Source: Acidimicrobiia bacterium (GTDB lineage: Bacteria > Actinomycetota > Acidimicrobiia > Acidimicrobiales > Ilumatobacteraceae). From it: a stretch of 35,831 nucleotides of DNA. Shown piece by piece: positions 29,669 to 35,831 of the stretch. The notes under the pieces were generated by a model. The model was not told the DNA's origin. It saw only the letters and a list, made by a program, of their open reading frames with translations, and did not search any database. The stretch covers positions 5,001 through 40,831 of the forward strand of contig RFSV01000011.1 of NCBI GenBank assembly GCA_009923785.1, read 5' to 3'. A program made the translations under genes and the position numbers. Every line of letters begins with the position of its first letter. The stretch's first letter is position 1.

Positions 29669-30756
29669 CAGTTGGCTCCCTGCGTCATGAGGCGAGCGAA
29701 TTCGTCGAACAGATATCGACTGTCGTGCGGTCCGGGACCGGCCTCTGGGTGGTATTGAACGCTGAACGCCGGCGCGTCGAGCACCCGCATCCCTTCGTTC
29801 GTGTGATCGTTCAGATTGAGATGAGTCACCTCGACACGACCACCGAGGCTCGCCGGATCGACGCAGTAGTTGTGGTTCTGACTCGTGATCTCGATGCGAC
29901 CCGATGCTTCGTGACGAACCGGGTGATTCCCTCCGTGATGACCGAAGGGCAGCTTGAAGGTGTCGCCACCCAGCGCACGACTGAGCAATTGGTGGCCGAG
30001 GCAGATACCGAAGACCGGAACTTCTCCGACCAAATGACGAATGGTCTCGACTGCATAGGGAACTGCCGACGGGTCACCAGGTCCGTTGGAGAGGAACACA
30101 CCATCGGGCTTCATGGCCAAGACATCGGCCGCCGACGTGGACGCCGGCACCACCTCGATCGTGGCGATCTCGGCCAGGCACCGCAAGATCGTCGACTTGA
30201 TACCGAAGTCGAAGGCGACGACACGGCGTGCTCCCCCGTCGACGCGATACGCACGATCGGTACTGACAGTCGCAACGAGATCGATCCCTTCGGTTCCGGC
30301 TTCGGACCGAGCCGCGGCCAGCAACTCGTCGTACGACCCGGTACCGAACGCGCCTGACATCGAGCCGGTATCGCGCAGAACACGGGTGAGTCGGCGAGTG
30401 TCGACACCGGCGATTCCCGACACACCCTGTATCGACAGCATCGCGTCGAGACTTCTCGTCGAGCGGTGATTGCTTGCTCGACGAGCAAGATCGCGCACGA
30501 TGACGCCGCGACAGAACGGACGGGCCGATTCGTCGTCGTCGCTCGTCGTGCCGTAATTCCCGATGTGTGGATACGTGAAGGTGACGATCTGTCCGGCATA
30601 GCTCGGGTCGGTCACGACCTCCTGGTAGCCCGTCAGGACCGTGTTGAACACGACTTCGCCAGTGGTGACCGCAGCTGCGGCCCCGATGGCTTCGCCTTCG
30701 AACACGCTTCCGTCGGCCAAGACAAGGTGGGCCGGTGTGATCTCTCCGTCAGACAT
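29668..30756 (-). CDS. carA: Carbamoyl-phosphate synthase small subunit (glutaminase)
   Basis: Releases ammonia from glutamine for CarB. The 362 residues have the N-terminal CarA domain ([20 protein letters not shown]) and a class I amidotransferase with the nucleophile Cys252 in GICLGHQ, SQNHNY at 292-297, and His336/Glu338 in YHPE. The start is ATG 30756, with AAGGG five bases upstream; GTG 30762 overlaps that site and is rejected. It is separated from pyrC by 93 bases, the longest gap in the pyr cluster, which holds a promoter with ArgR-type boxes. Confidence 0.97.
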
Positions 30757-30809
30757 GGACACCCTTCGTGATCGGTGGACAGCAGATCCGAGACGATCGG
30801 ACTACCGAA

Positions 30810-30823
30810 TGAATGATCATACA
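30810..30823 (-). promoter_or_regulatory. ARG box 1 with embedded -10 of the carA promoter
   Basis: On the plus strand TGAAT-GATC-ATACA fits the ArgR pattern TGNAT-N4-ATNCA perfectly. On the minus strand it contains TATGAT (30821-30816) as the -10, exactly as at argC. Transcription would start near 30808 and give a leader of about 50 bases. ArgR control of carAB is well established in other bacteria. Confidence 0.7.
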
Positions 30824-30829
30824 GTATGT

Positions 30830-30843
30830 CGTATGAATATTGC
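30830..30843 (-). promoter_or_regulatory. Weaker second ARG box upstream of carA
   Basis: CGTAT-GAAT-ATTGC on the plus strand lies exactly 20 bp from box 1, the same spacing as at argC. The left half fits NGNAT; the right half (ATTGC) deviates at two positions. Its left half is identical to a half-site of argC box 1. No good -35 hexamer is visible here. Confidence 0.5.
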
Positions 30844-30849
30844 ATGTTT

Positions 30850-32160
30850 TCATTGGATGGCCTCACCATCGACCACGACAGCCACACCCTCGTAGATCGT
30901 GTGCCGCACCCGACCCCGCAGCACTCGCCCGCGATAGGGGGTGTTTCGACTGCGACTCGCCAGAGTCGACGGATCCACTTCCCACGTCGCCGTCGGATCG
31001 AAGACGGTCAGATTGGCTGGCTCGCCGACCGAAACCGGTCGACCATGGCGATCCGCCAGGCGAGCGATCCGAGCCGGATTCCAACTGAGCGCCGCAACCA
31101 CCTGACGCAACGTCATGAGGCCAGTGTCGACCAACTCCGTCAGTGAGACACCGAGGGCTGTTTCGAGTCCGAGCATGCCCGGCGGAGCCTGATCGAGCGG
31201 TTGTTCCTTCAGACGTTCGGCATGCGGGGCGTGATCAGTGGCGATCGCGTCGATCGTGCCGTCGGCAAGACCTTCCTTCAAGGCGGCGATGTCGGCCGGA
31301 GTGCGGAGTGGCGGATTCACCTTGAAGACGGGATCGAAACCCGACAACAACTCGTCGGTCAACGAGAAATGGTGAGGTGCGACCTCAGCGGTGATCGCCA
31401 GCCCGTCGGCCTTGGCGGCTCGTACGAGTTCGACACTGCGTGCAGTCGACAGATGCAGAAAGTGCATTCCGGCACCAGTGAGTCGACACAGTTCGATGTC
31501 TCGATGGACCATGAGCTCCTCGGCGAGTGCCGGCCAACCCGGTAGTCCGAGACGACTGCAGCACGAACCTTCGTGCATCACGGCCCCAACGGTCAGACTC
31601 ACCACTTCGCAGTGTTGGGCGAGCGTGACGCCGAGATCGCGCGAGTACTCGAGTGCTCGACGCATCAACTGAGCGTCCTGCACTCCCGAGCCGTCGTCGG
31701 TGAAAAGATGCACTCCGGCCGCCTGGAGTTCGGCAAACGGCGCCAGGCGCTCTCCAGCCCGATCCATCGTGATGCATCCCGAGGGAACGACCTCGCACAG
31801 GCCGGCACGGCGACCCTGCTCGCGCACGAAGTCGACCACGATGCGCGAGTCGTGCGGTGGTTCGGTGTTGGGCATTGCGATCACTGCGGTGAATCCGCCT
31901 TTGGCGGCGGCCCGGCTTCCAGTCTCGATCGTCTCGGACTCTTCACGTCCAGGCTCACGGAGATGTACGTGAAGATCGACGAAACCGGAGGTCACGACAC
32001 AATCGGATGCGTCGAGTTCCTGATCTGCGGCCGGCAACTCGCGACCGGGCTCGACCACATGGGTGATCAACCCATCGGCGACGCGCAGATCGGCCGGCCG
32101 ACCCGAATCGGCGTGCGCGTTCGCATCGAGAATTCGCCCTCCACGCACGATCAGGCTCAC
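30850..32160 (-). CDS. pyrC: Dihydroorotase
   Basis: Cyclises carbamoyl aspartate to dihydroorotate. The 436 residues are of the class I amidohydrolase type: metal-binding HVH in DLHVHLREPG at 62-71, GGFTAVIAMPNTEP near residue 90, the metal His in LAQHCE, HLSTARS, and the Asp of ATDHAPH near residue 312. The start is GTG 32160, overlapping the pyrB stop as GTGA, with GAGGTG five bases upstream; a longer frame to 32343 lies inside pyrB. Following the pyrR-pyrB-pyrC order of actinobacteria, it is the last gene before the internal carA promoter. Confidence 0.95.
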   Translation of the reverse strand: MSLIVRGGRILDANAHADSGRPADLRVADGLITHVVEPGRELPAADQELDASDCVVTSGFVDLHVHLREPGREESETIETGSRAAAKGGFTAVIAMPNTEPPHDSRIVVDFVREQGRRAGLCEVVPSGCITMDRAGERLAPFAELQAAGVHLFTDDGSGVQDAQLMRRALEYSRDLGVTLAQHCEVVSLTVGAVMHEGSCCSRLGLPGWPALAEELMVHRDIELCRLTGAGMHFLHLSTARSVELVRAAKADGLAITAEVAPHHFSLTDELLSGFDPVFKVNPPLRTPADIAALKEGLADGTIDAIATDHAPHAERLKEQPLDQAPPGMLGLETALGVSLTELVDTGLMTLRQVVAALSWNPARIARLADRHGRPVSVGEPANLTVFDPTATWEVDPSTLASRSRNTPYRGRVLRGRVRHTIYEGVAVVVDGEAIQ

Positions 32161-33098
32161 GACGGCACCTCGTCCCCCGACGCCAGCAGTTCGAACAGGA
32201 CCGCCATTCGTACCGAAATACCGTGTGTCACCTGGTCGATGATCGCACTCTGCGTCGTCGACGACGGATCGAACATCATCTCGACTCCTCTGTTCATGGG
32301 TCCGGGATGCATGAGCAATGTGTCGGGCCGCGTACGGGACCAACGCGTCTCGTCGAGTCCGAACCGTCGGCTGTATTCGGCCAGATCGGGAACGAGGGCT
32401 TCATTCATTCGTTCGCGTTGCATACGAAGCATGTACACCACGTCGACTTCGGGCAGGACGTCGTCGAGAGACGTCGACGTGGAAACCGTCCATGAGGTGG
32501 TGTCAGGTGGCAAAAGCGTGGCTGGACCCACGAGTACTACCTCGGCGCCGAGACCCGAGAAGGCCTCGAGACAACTACGAGCAACTCGGCTGTGGCGCGA
32601 GTCGCCAACGATGGCGATGCGCAGACCGGCCAGACACTCGGGCGATGGATCGAGTCCCCGTCGCGCCATCACCGTGTAGCAATCGAGCAGGGCCTGCGTC
32701 GGATGCTGATGCCAGCCGTCTCCTGCGTTCACGATGCTGGCGTCGGTCCACTCGGAGATCTGCCAAGGAACGCCGCTCGTCCGGTGGCGCACCACGAACA
32801 CGGCGGCCCCCATGGCACTCACCGTTTCGATGGTGTCGCGCAGGCTCTCGCCTTTGTTCAGACTCGACGTCGACACCGAGAAGTTCACCGTGTCGGCCGA
32901 CAATCGGCGTGCTGCCGTCTCGAAACTGATGCGGGTACGAGTCGAGTCCTCGAAAAAGAGGCTCACCACTGTTCGGCCGACGAGGGCCGGTACCTTGGGA
33001 ACGGGGCGAGAGTTCACCGCCTCCATGTGACGGGCCGTGCGGAGAATTCGAACGACGCCTTCGGTGCCGATCTCAGAGATGCTCCGCACGTGCTTCAC
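32157..33098 (-). CDS. pyrB: Aspartate carbamoyltransferase catalytic subunit
   Basis: Joins carbamoyl phosphate and aspartate, the committed pyrimidine step. The 313 residues contain the carbamoyl-phosphate loop FFEDSTRTRISFE at 48-60, LNKGESLRDT at 80-89 with the active Lys, HPTQALLD at 132-139, and MHPGPMNRGVE near residue 266. There is no regulatory PyrI gene nearby. The start is GTG 33098, overlapping the pyrR stop as GTGA, with GGAGGG seven bases upstream. The expression should therefore follow pyrR translation. Confidence 0.96.
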   Translation of the reverse strand: MKHVRSISEIGTEGVVRILRTARHMEAVNSRPVPKVPALVGRTVVSLFFEDSTRTRISFETAARRLSADTVNFSVSTSSLNKGESLRDTIETVSAMGAAVFVVRHRTSGVPWQISEWTDASIVNAGDGWHQHPTQALLDCYTVMARRGLDPSPECLAGLRIAIVGDSRHSRVARSCLEAFSGLGAEVVLVGPATLLPPDTTSWTVSTSTSLDDVLPEVDVVYMLRMQRERMNEALVPDLAEYSRRFGLDETRWSRTRPDTLLMHPGPMNRGVEMMFDPSSTTQSAIIDQVTHGISVRMAVLFELLASGDEVPS

Positions 33099-33649
33099 GT
33101 CGTCGCCCTCCGCCGCAGCACGACTCCCTCGGGAGAGACGACCACGTCCTCGTCGGAACTGGTCGGAAGGTTCTTACCGATGTAATCGGGTCGAATGGGC
33201 AATTCACGATGACCGCGGTCGACCATCACCGCCAGCTGCACTTGAGCCGGACGACCGTATTGATGCAGCGCGTCGAGCGCGGCTCGAACGGTCCGCCCTG
33301 TGTAGAGCACATCGTCGATCACGATGACGCGGGCACCGGTCAGATCGATCGGAATCCTCGTGACGGCGACCGGAGTAACGGGGCGCAGACCAATGTCGTC
33401 ACGAAACAGTGACACGTCGAGCTCACCACGTGGTACTGGTCGGCCGTCGATGCGCTCGAGTGTGGTCGCCAGTCGTTCGGACAACCACACTCCGCCACGC
33501 TGAAGTCCGATCAGAACGACACCGTCGAGACCACGATTTCGCTCGATGATCTCGTGTGAGATTCGGGTCATGGCCCGATCGAGATCGTCGGAACGGAGAA
33601 CGTGCACGGACTCGTCGTTTGTACCGGTGTCACCCGGGTCTCGTGTCAT
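33095..33649 (-). CDS. pyrR: PyrR, pyrimidine operon regulator
   Basis: An RNA-binding regulator of pyr genes that responds to UMP/PRPP and has weak uracil phosphoribosyltransferase activity. The 184 residues include LIGLQRGGVWLSERL at about 46-60 and the PRPP loop VIVIDDVLYTGRT at 108-120. The start is ATG 33649 with GGAGG five bases upstream; a longer frame to 33787 runs through the leader and is rejected. Its leader carries a typical PyrR-binding hairpin whose stem ends three bases before GGAGG, so autogenous translational repression, as proposed for mycobacteria, is likely. Confidence 0.95.
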   Translation of the reverse strand: MTRDPGDTGTNDESVHVLRSDDLDRAMTRISHEIIERNRGLDGVVLIGLQRGGVWLSERLATTLERIDGRPVPRGELDVSLFRDDIGLRPVTPVAVTRIPIDLTGARVIVIDDVLYTGRTVRAALDALHQYGRPAQVQLAVMVDRGHRELPIRPDYIGKNLPTSSDEDVVVSPEGVVLRRRATT

Positions 33650-33662
33650 GTCGTCCTCCGTT

Positions 33663-33680
33663 CGGGCCTCACAGGACCCG
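33663..33680 (-). promoter_or_regulatory. PyrR-binding RNA hairpin in the pyrR leader
   Basis: The minus strand reads CGGGTCCTGTGAGGCCCG. CGGG pairs with CCCG, and CC pairs with GG around the UGUGA loop, leaving a bulged U. The core GGTCCTGTGAGGCC matches the PyrR-binding consensus ARUCCNGNGAGGYU at all fixed positions apart from G for A at the first. The hairpin ends at 33663, and the GGAGG of pyrR follows three bases later. No terminator hairpin with a T-run follows, so translational control is more likely than attenuation. Confidence 0.8.
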
Positions 33681-33719
33681 TTTGACGGTCGACAGGACTC
33701 TAGCAGTCGCGCCCTGGGG

Positions 33720-34640
33720 TCAGGACCAACGACCGAGCACGGCAACCAAATCGTCGGGAAGCGGCGAATCGACTCCGATCTCGTCACCTGTCACCGGATG
33801 TCGGAACGTCAGGCGAGTGGCATGCAGGACCGGGCGTTCGGTCGACCATCCTGCGCGTTGACCACCGTACGTGGCGTCACCGACGACCGGATGTCCGACC
33901 GCTGCCAGATGAACCCGGATCTGATGGGTGCGTCCGGTTTCTAGTTCGCAGATCACGAGCGAGGCATCGGGATCGGAGAGAGTCCGTTCGACGTGGTAGT
34001 GGGTTCTGGCTTCTTTGCCGGTCGGTACCACTGCCATACGGAGCGGATCGCGCGGATCGCGCCCGATCGGCGCGTCGATGGTCCCCGACGGGGCGTCGAA
34101 GTGCCCCCAGGCCAGCGCGATGTAACGCCGTTCGACGTCGTGTTCGGAGAGTTGTTCGACGAGTGAGTGATACGCCTCGTTCGTTCGGGCGACCACGAGA
34201 AGGCCCGATGTCCCGACATCGAGTCGATGGACGATGCCCGGACGCTCGGGGTCGCCAACCGAGGCGATCTCGGGATACCTGGCCAACAAGCCGTTGACGA
34301 GGGTGCCGCCATGGTGTCCGGCGGCCGGATGCACGACGACACCGGGCGCCTTGTCGACCACGATCACGTGGTCGTCTTCGTGGAGCACGACCACGTCGAT
34401 CGACTCGTCGGGTCCGGGTAGCTCGACCGTAGGACGGGTAGATGTGTCGATCTCGACGACCTGGCCGAGGTTCAGGCGAACCTTTCCAGATGCGACGACT
34501 GAGCCGTCGAGACGCACGCCCCCAGCTTCGATCATCACAGCGGCATCGCGACGACTGACATCGGCGACCAACGACACCACCCGATCGAGTCGCTCTCCGA
34601 CGAGGGACTCCGGGATCTCTTCACGAAGCATCTCACTCAT
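33720..34640 (-). CDS. rluD: RluD-type 23S rRNA pseudouridine synthase
   Basis: Isomerises uridines of 23S rRNA (helix 69 in the E. coli enzyme). The 306 residues start with an S4 RNA-binding domain (GERLDRVVSLVADVSRRDA, about 15-75), followed by the catalytic domain with HRLDVGTSG at 138-146 and Asp141 as the nucleophile, and ELETGRTHQIRVHLA near residue 240. The ATG 34640 overlaps the lspA stop by 8 nt; an ATG three codons later is possible. lspA-rluD adjacency is widespread. Exact target sites cannot be assigned. Confidence 0.93.
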   Translation of the reverse strand: MSEMLREEIPESLVGERLDRVVSLVADVSRRDAAVMIEAGGVRLDGSVVASGKVRLNLGQVVEIDTSTRPTVELPGPDESIDVVVLHEDDHVIVVDKAPGVVVHPAAGHHGGTLVNGLLARYPEIASVGDPERPGIVHRLDVGTSGLLVVARTNEAYHSLVEQLSEHDVERRYIALAWGHFDAPSGTIDAPIGRDPRDPLRMAVVPTGKEARTHYHVERTLSDPDASLVICELETGRTHQIRVHLAAVGHPVVGDATYGGQRAGWSTERPVLHATRLTFRHPVTGDEIGVDSPLPDDLVAVLGRWS

Positions 34641-35142
34641 CGGTCACCGACTTTGCCGGCGCGCGGCGTGCGTCGACGAGAAAGCCGATGATCAGAAGCG
34701 CGCCGCCGATGTTGATCGCCACATCAGCGACATTGAAGATCGGAAACCACTGAAAGTCGACGAAGTCGACGACGGAACCACGAAGGAACTCTCCCCCACG
34801 GAACGTCCGATCGACGAGATTTCCAGCCGCCCCGCCGATCACCAGCCCGACGGCCACGATCGACAACCGAGACGAAGCACGGCGGAACGACACCAAGAGC
34901 CACACGATGACGACGGTAGCGACCACGGCGATGACTGGGCCGAGACCCTGAGCGCGTCCGAAGGCCATTCCGCTGTTGAAGGCCAGATTGAACTGCAACG
35001 TCCACAACACATGGATCACCTCACCGTCACCAAGGCGGCCGAGGGCCCAGTGTTTGGTGATCTGGTCGATGGCCACCACAACGGCAGCCAGCATCGACGA
35101 CGTGGGGAGTGAACCGGACCGGACACGGCCCGTCGACGTCAT
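34633..35142 (-). CDS. lspA: Lipoprotein signal peptidase
   Basis: A membrane aspartyl protease that removes signal peptides from prolipoproteins. The 169 residues have four membrane segments at about 17-33, 68-86, 95-112 and 135-156. DQITKHW starts at 26, [11 protein letters not shown] is at 52-62, and the two catalytic Asp are in GNLVDR (111) and FNVAD (140). The start ATG 35142 overlaps the stop of the dksA-like gene as ATGA. A longer frame to 35190 lies in that gene. Confidence 0.95.
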   Translation of the reverse strand: MTSTGRVRSGSLPTSSMLAAVVVAIDQITKHWALGRLGDGEVIHVLWTLQFNLAFNSGMAFGRAQGLGPVIAVVATVVIVWLLVSFRRASSRLSIVAVGLVIGGAAGNLVDRTFRGGEFLRGSVVDFVDFQWFPIFNVADVAINIGGALLIIGFLVDARRAPAKSVTDE

Positions 35143-35831
35143 CGCTGTCCGATTCCGCCGACTCGTTCGGTGACGAGCTCGGTCGCCCACGGGATGAACT
35201 CGAGACGTTCGCGCGGAATCGGCTTGGTCGACACCACGCTGTAGCCGTAGTCGCCAGTTTCGATCCGAACGAGAGCGGCTTCGATGTCCATCACGATCTG
35301 TCGATCTTGTTCGGACAACATCTTGGCCCTCTCACGTTCGACCGCCAGGGTGTCGCCTTCACCGCCGTCCTCGTCGAACTGATCGTCCCCCATACCTGAG
35401 GCCTCGATCAGTAATTCTCGCTCGCGATCGAGAGCCGCCACCTGACCCAGATATTGGTCGCGCAACTCGCTGAGTTGCTCACGACGCGCTCGCAAAAAGG
35501 CCAGATCGAAATCCTTGTTGGAAATGATGCCGTCCTTGGACACCGGCCTCTTACCCGGAACGGGAGGTTTGACGAAGATCGGTTTCTTCGGTGCGGCCTT
35601 CTTCGCCGGAGCTTTCACGACGACGGCCTTCTTGGCGGGCGCCTTCGCAGTCGGTGTCTTCTTCGCCGGAGCTTTCTTGGCGGGCGCCTTCTTCACGGGA
35701 GCCTTCTTGGCCGGAGCCTTCTTGGCAGGCGCCTTTTTCGCCGGCGCCTTCTTGGCCGGAGCTTTCTTGGCGGGTGCCTTCTTGGCCGGAGCTTTCTTGG
35801 CGGGTGCCTTCTTGGCCGGAGCTTTCTTGGC
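35139..35831 (-). CDS. DksA/TraR-like protein with AKKAP-repeat N-terminus (cut by window edge)
   Basis: The 230 codons present are open to the window edge, so the real start is outside; the GTG at 35696 is internal to the repeat. The first 100 residues are Lys/Ala/Pro pentapeptide repeats (AKKAP and variants), like histone H1 tails, which bind DNA or RNA electrostatically. Then comes a coiled-coil hairpin ([20 protein letters not shown] to [17 protein letters not shown]) and a DksA-type C-terminal segment [18 protein letters not shown]...PWATELV. The four zinc cysteines of DksA are all replaced. The coiled-coil tip has the acidic cluster [12 protein letters not shown]. It probably interacts with RNA polymerase or the nucleoid; function is not established. 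lspA overlaps its stop. Confidence 0.85.
   Translation of the reverse strand, partial: AKKAPAKKAPAKKAPAKKAPAKKAPAKKAPAKKAPAKKAPAKKAPVKKAPAKKAPAKKTPTAKAPAKKAVVVKAPAKKAAPKKPIFVKPPVPGKRPVSKDGIISNKDFDLAFLRARREQLSELRDQYLGQVAALDRERELLIEASGMGDDQFDEDGGEGDTLAVERERAKMLSEQDRQIVMDIEAALVRIETGDYGYSVVSTKPIPRERLEFIPWATELVTERVGGIGQR
35761..35831. repeat. 30-bp perfect tandem repeat coding AKKAP units, running to the window edge
   Basis: The 30-base unit at 35761-35790 is repeated exactly at 35791-35820, and the next 11 bases start a third copy before the window ends. Less exact copies continue down to about 35570. Identical synonymous codons in successive units mean recent duplication rather than selection on the protein alone. 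Array length is likely to vary between strains. Confidence 0.85.

Noticed and set aside
30785-30803. Small palindrome TCCGA-GACGA-TCGGA in the carA leader as a second PyrR site or attenuator
   Set aside because: Only five pairs, lacks the TCCNGNGAGG core, and no T-run follows.
31573-32679. Plus-strand open frame of 368 codons opposite pyrC and pyrB
   Set aside because: Antisense to two fully conserved pyrimidine genes; no recognisable domain.
33681-33719. A sigma-type promoter for pyrR in the 70-base gap after rluD
   Set aside because: TAGAGT could be a -10, but no -35 at 16-18 bp spacing is convincing; transcription may instead continue from lspA-rluD.

Overview
The window is a gene-dense, GC-rich (about 60% by eye) stretch of chromosome from an actinobacterium (Actinomycetota). 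The evidence is the actinobacteria-type integration host factor (mihF) next to gmk-rpoZ-coaBC-metK-priA, a PriA without a Walker A motif, a DksA-like protein with an AKKAP-repeat N-terminus, and the order pyrR-pyrB-pyrC-carA-carB-(pyrD)-mihF, which resembles the mycobacterial order as I remember it. Base composition and several protein variants suggest a deep-branching, Acidimicrobiia-like lineage, but that is inference. I see no mobile element, CRISPR array, phage gene, tRNA or rRNA. Nearly every base is coding, and no gap reaches 300 bases.

Layout, mostly on the minus strand. (1) 1-486: 5' part of tyrS, divergent from a DUF2332 gene. (2) 1604-8547: argC-argB-argD-argF-argR-argH-marC-thioesterase, all stop/start overlaps, read from a promoter at about 8550-8585 that carries two ArgR operators. 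(3) 8641-9171: yqgE, convergent with (4) infC-rpmI-rplT-rRNA methyltransferase-pheS-pheT (14540-9177). infC has an AUA start and pheS carries a frameshift. (5) 14734-15299: a DUF1844 gene facing a small cold-shock-like gene across a tandem repeat of hairpins. (6) 19264-15310: def-fmt-rsmB-moaB-like-hisG. (7) 19286-19888: a plus-strand methyltransferase. (8) 35831-19907: a dksA-like gene, lspA, rluD, pyrR-pyrB-pyrC-carA-carB-pyrD, mihF, gmk, rpoZ, coaBC, metK and priA.

How it works together. The arg cluster makes arginine from N-acetylglutamate onward but lacks argJ/argE and argG. The pyr cluster makes UMP precursors and lacks pyrE and pyrF in this window. Carbamoyl phosphate links the two. 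The carA promoter has ArgR-type boxes with the same 20-bp spacing as those of argC, while pyrR has a PyrR-binding hairpin touching its ribosome binding site. The pyrimidine cluster therefore looks split into a uridine-nucleotide-controlled part (pyrRBC) and an arginine-controlled part (carAB-pyrD).

I found no new multi-gene system. The items most worth following are the non-canonical infC start, the 11-nt gap in pheS, the paired ARG boxes and the PyrR hairpin.
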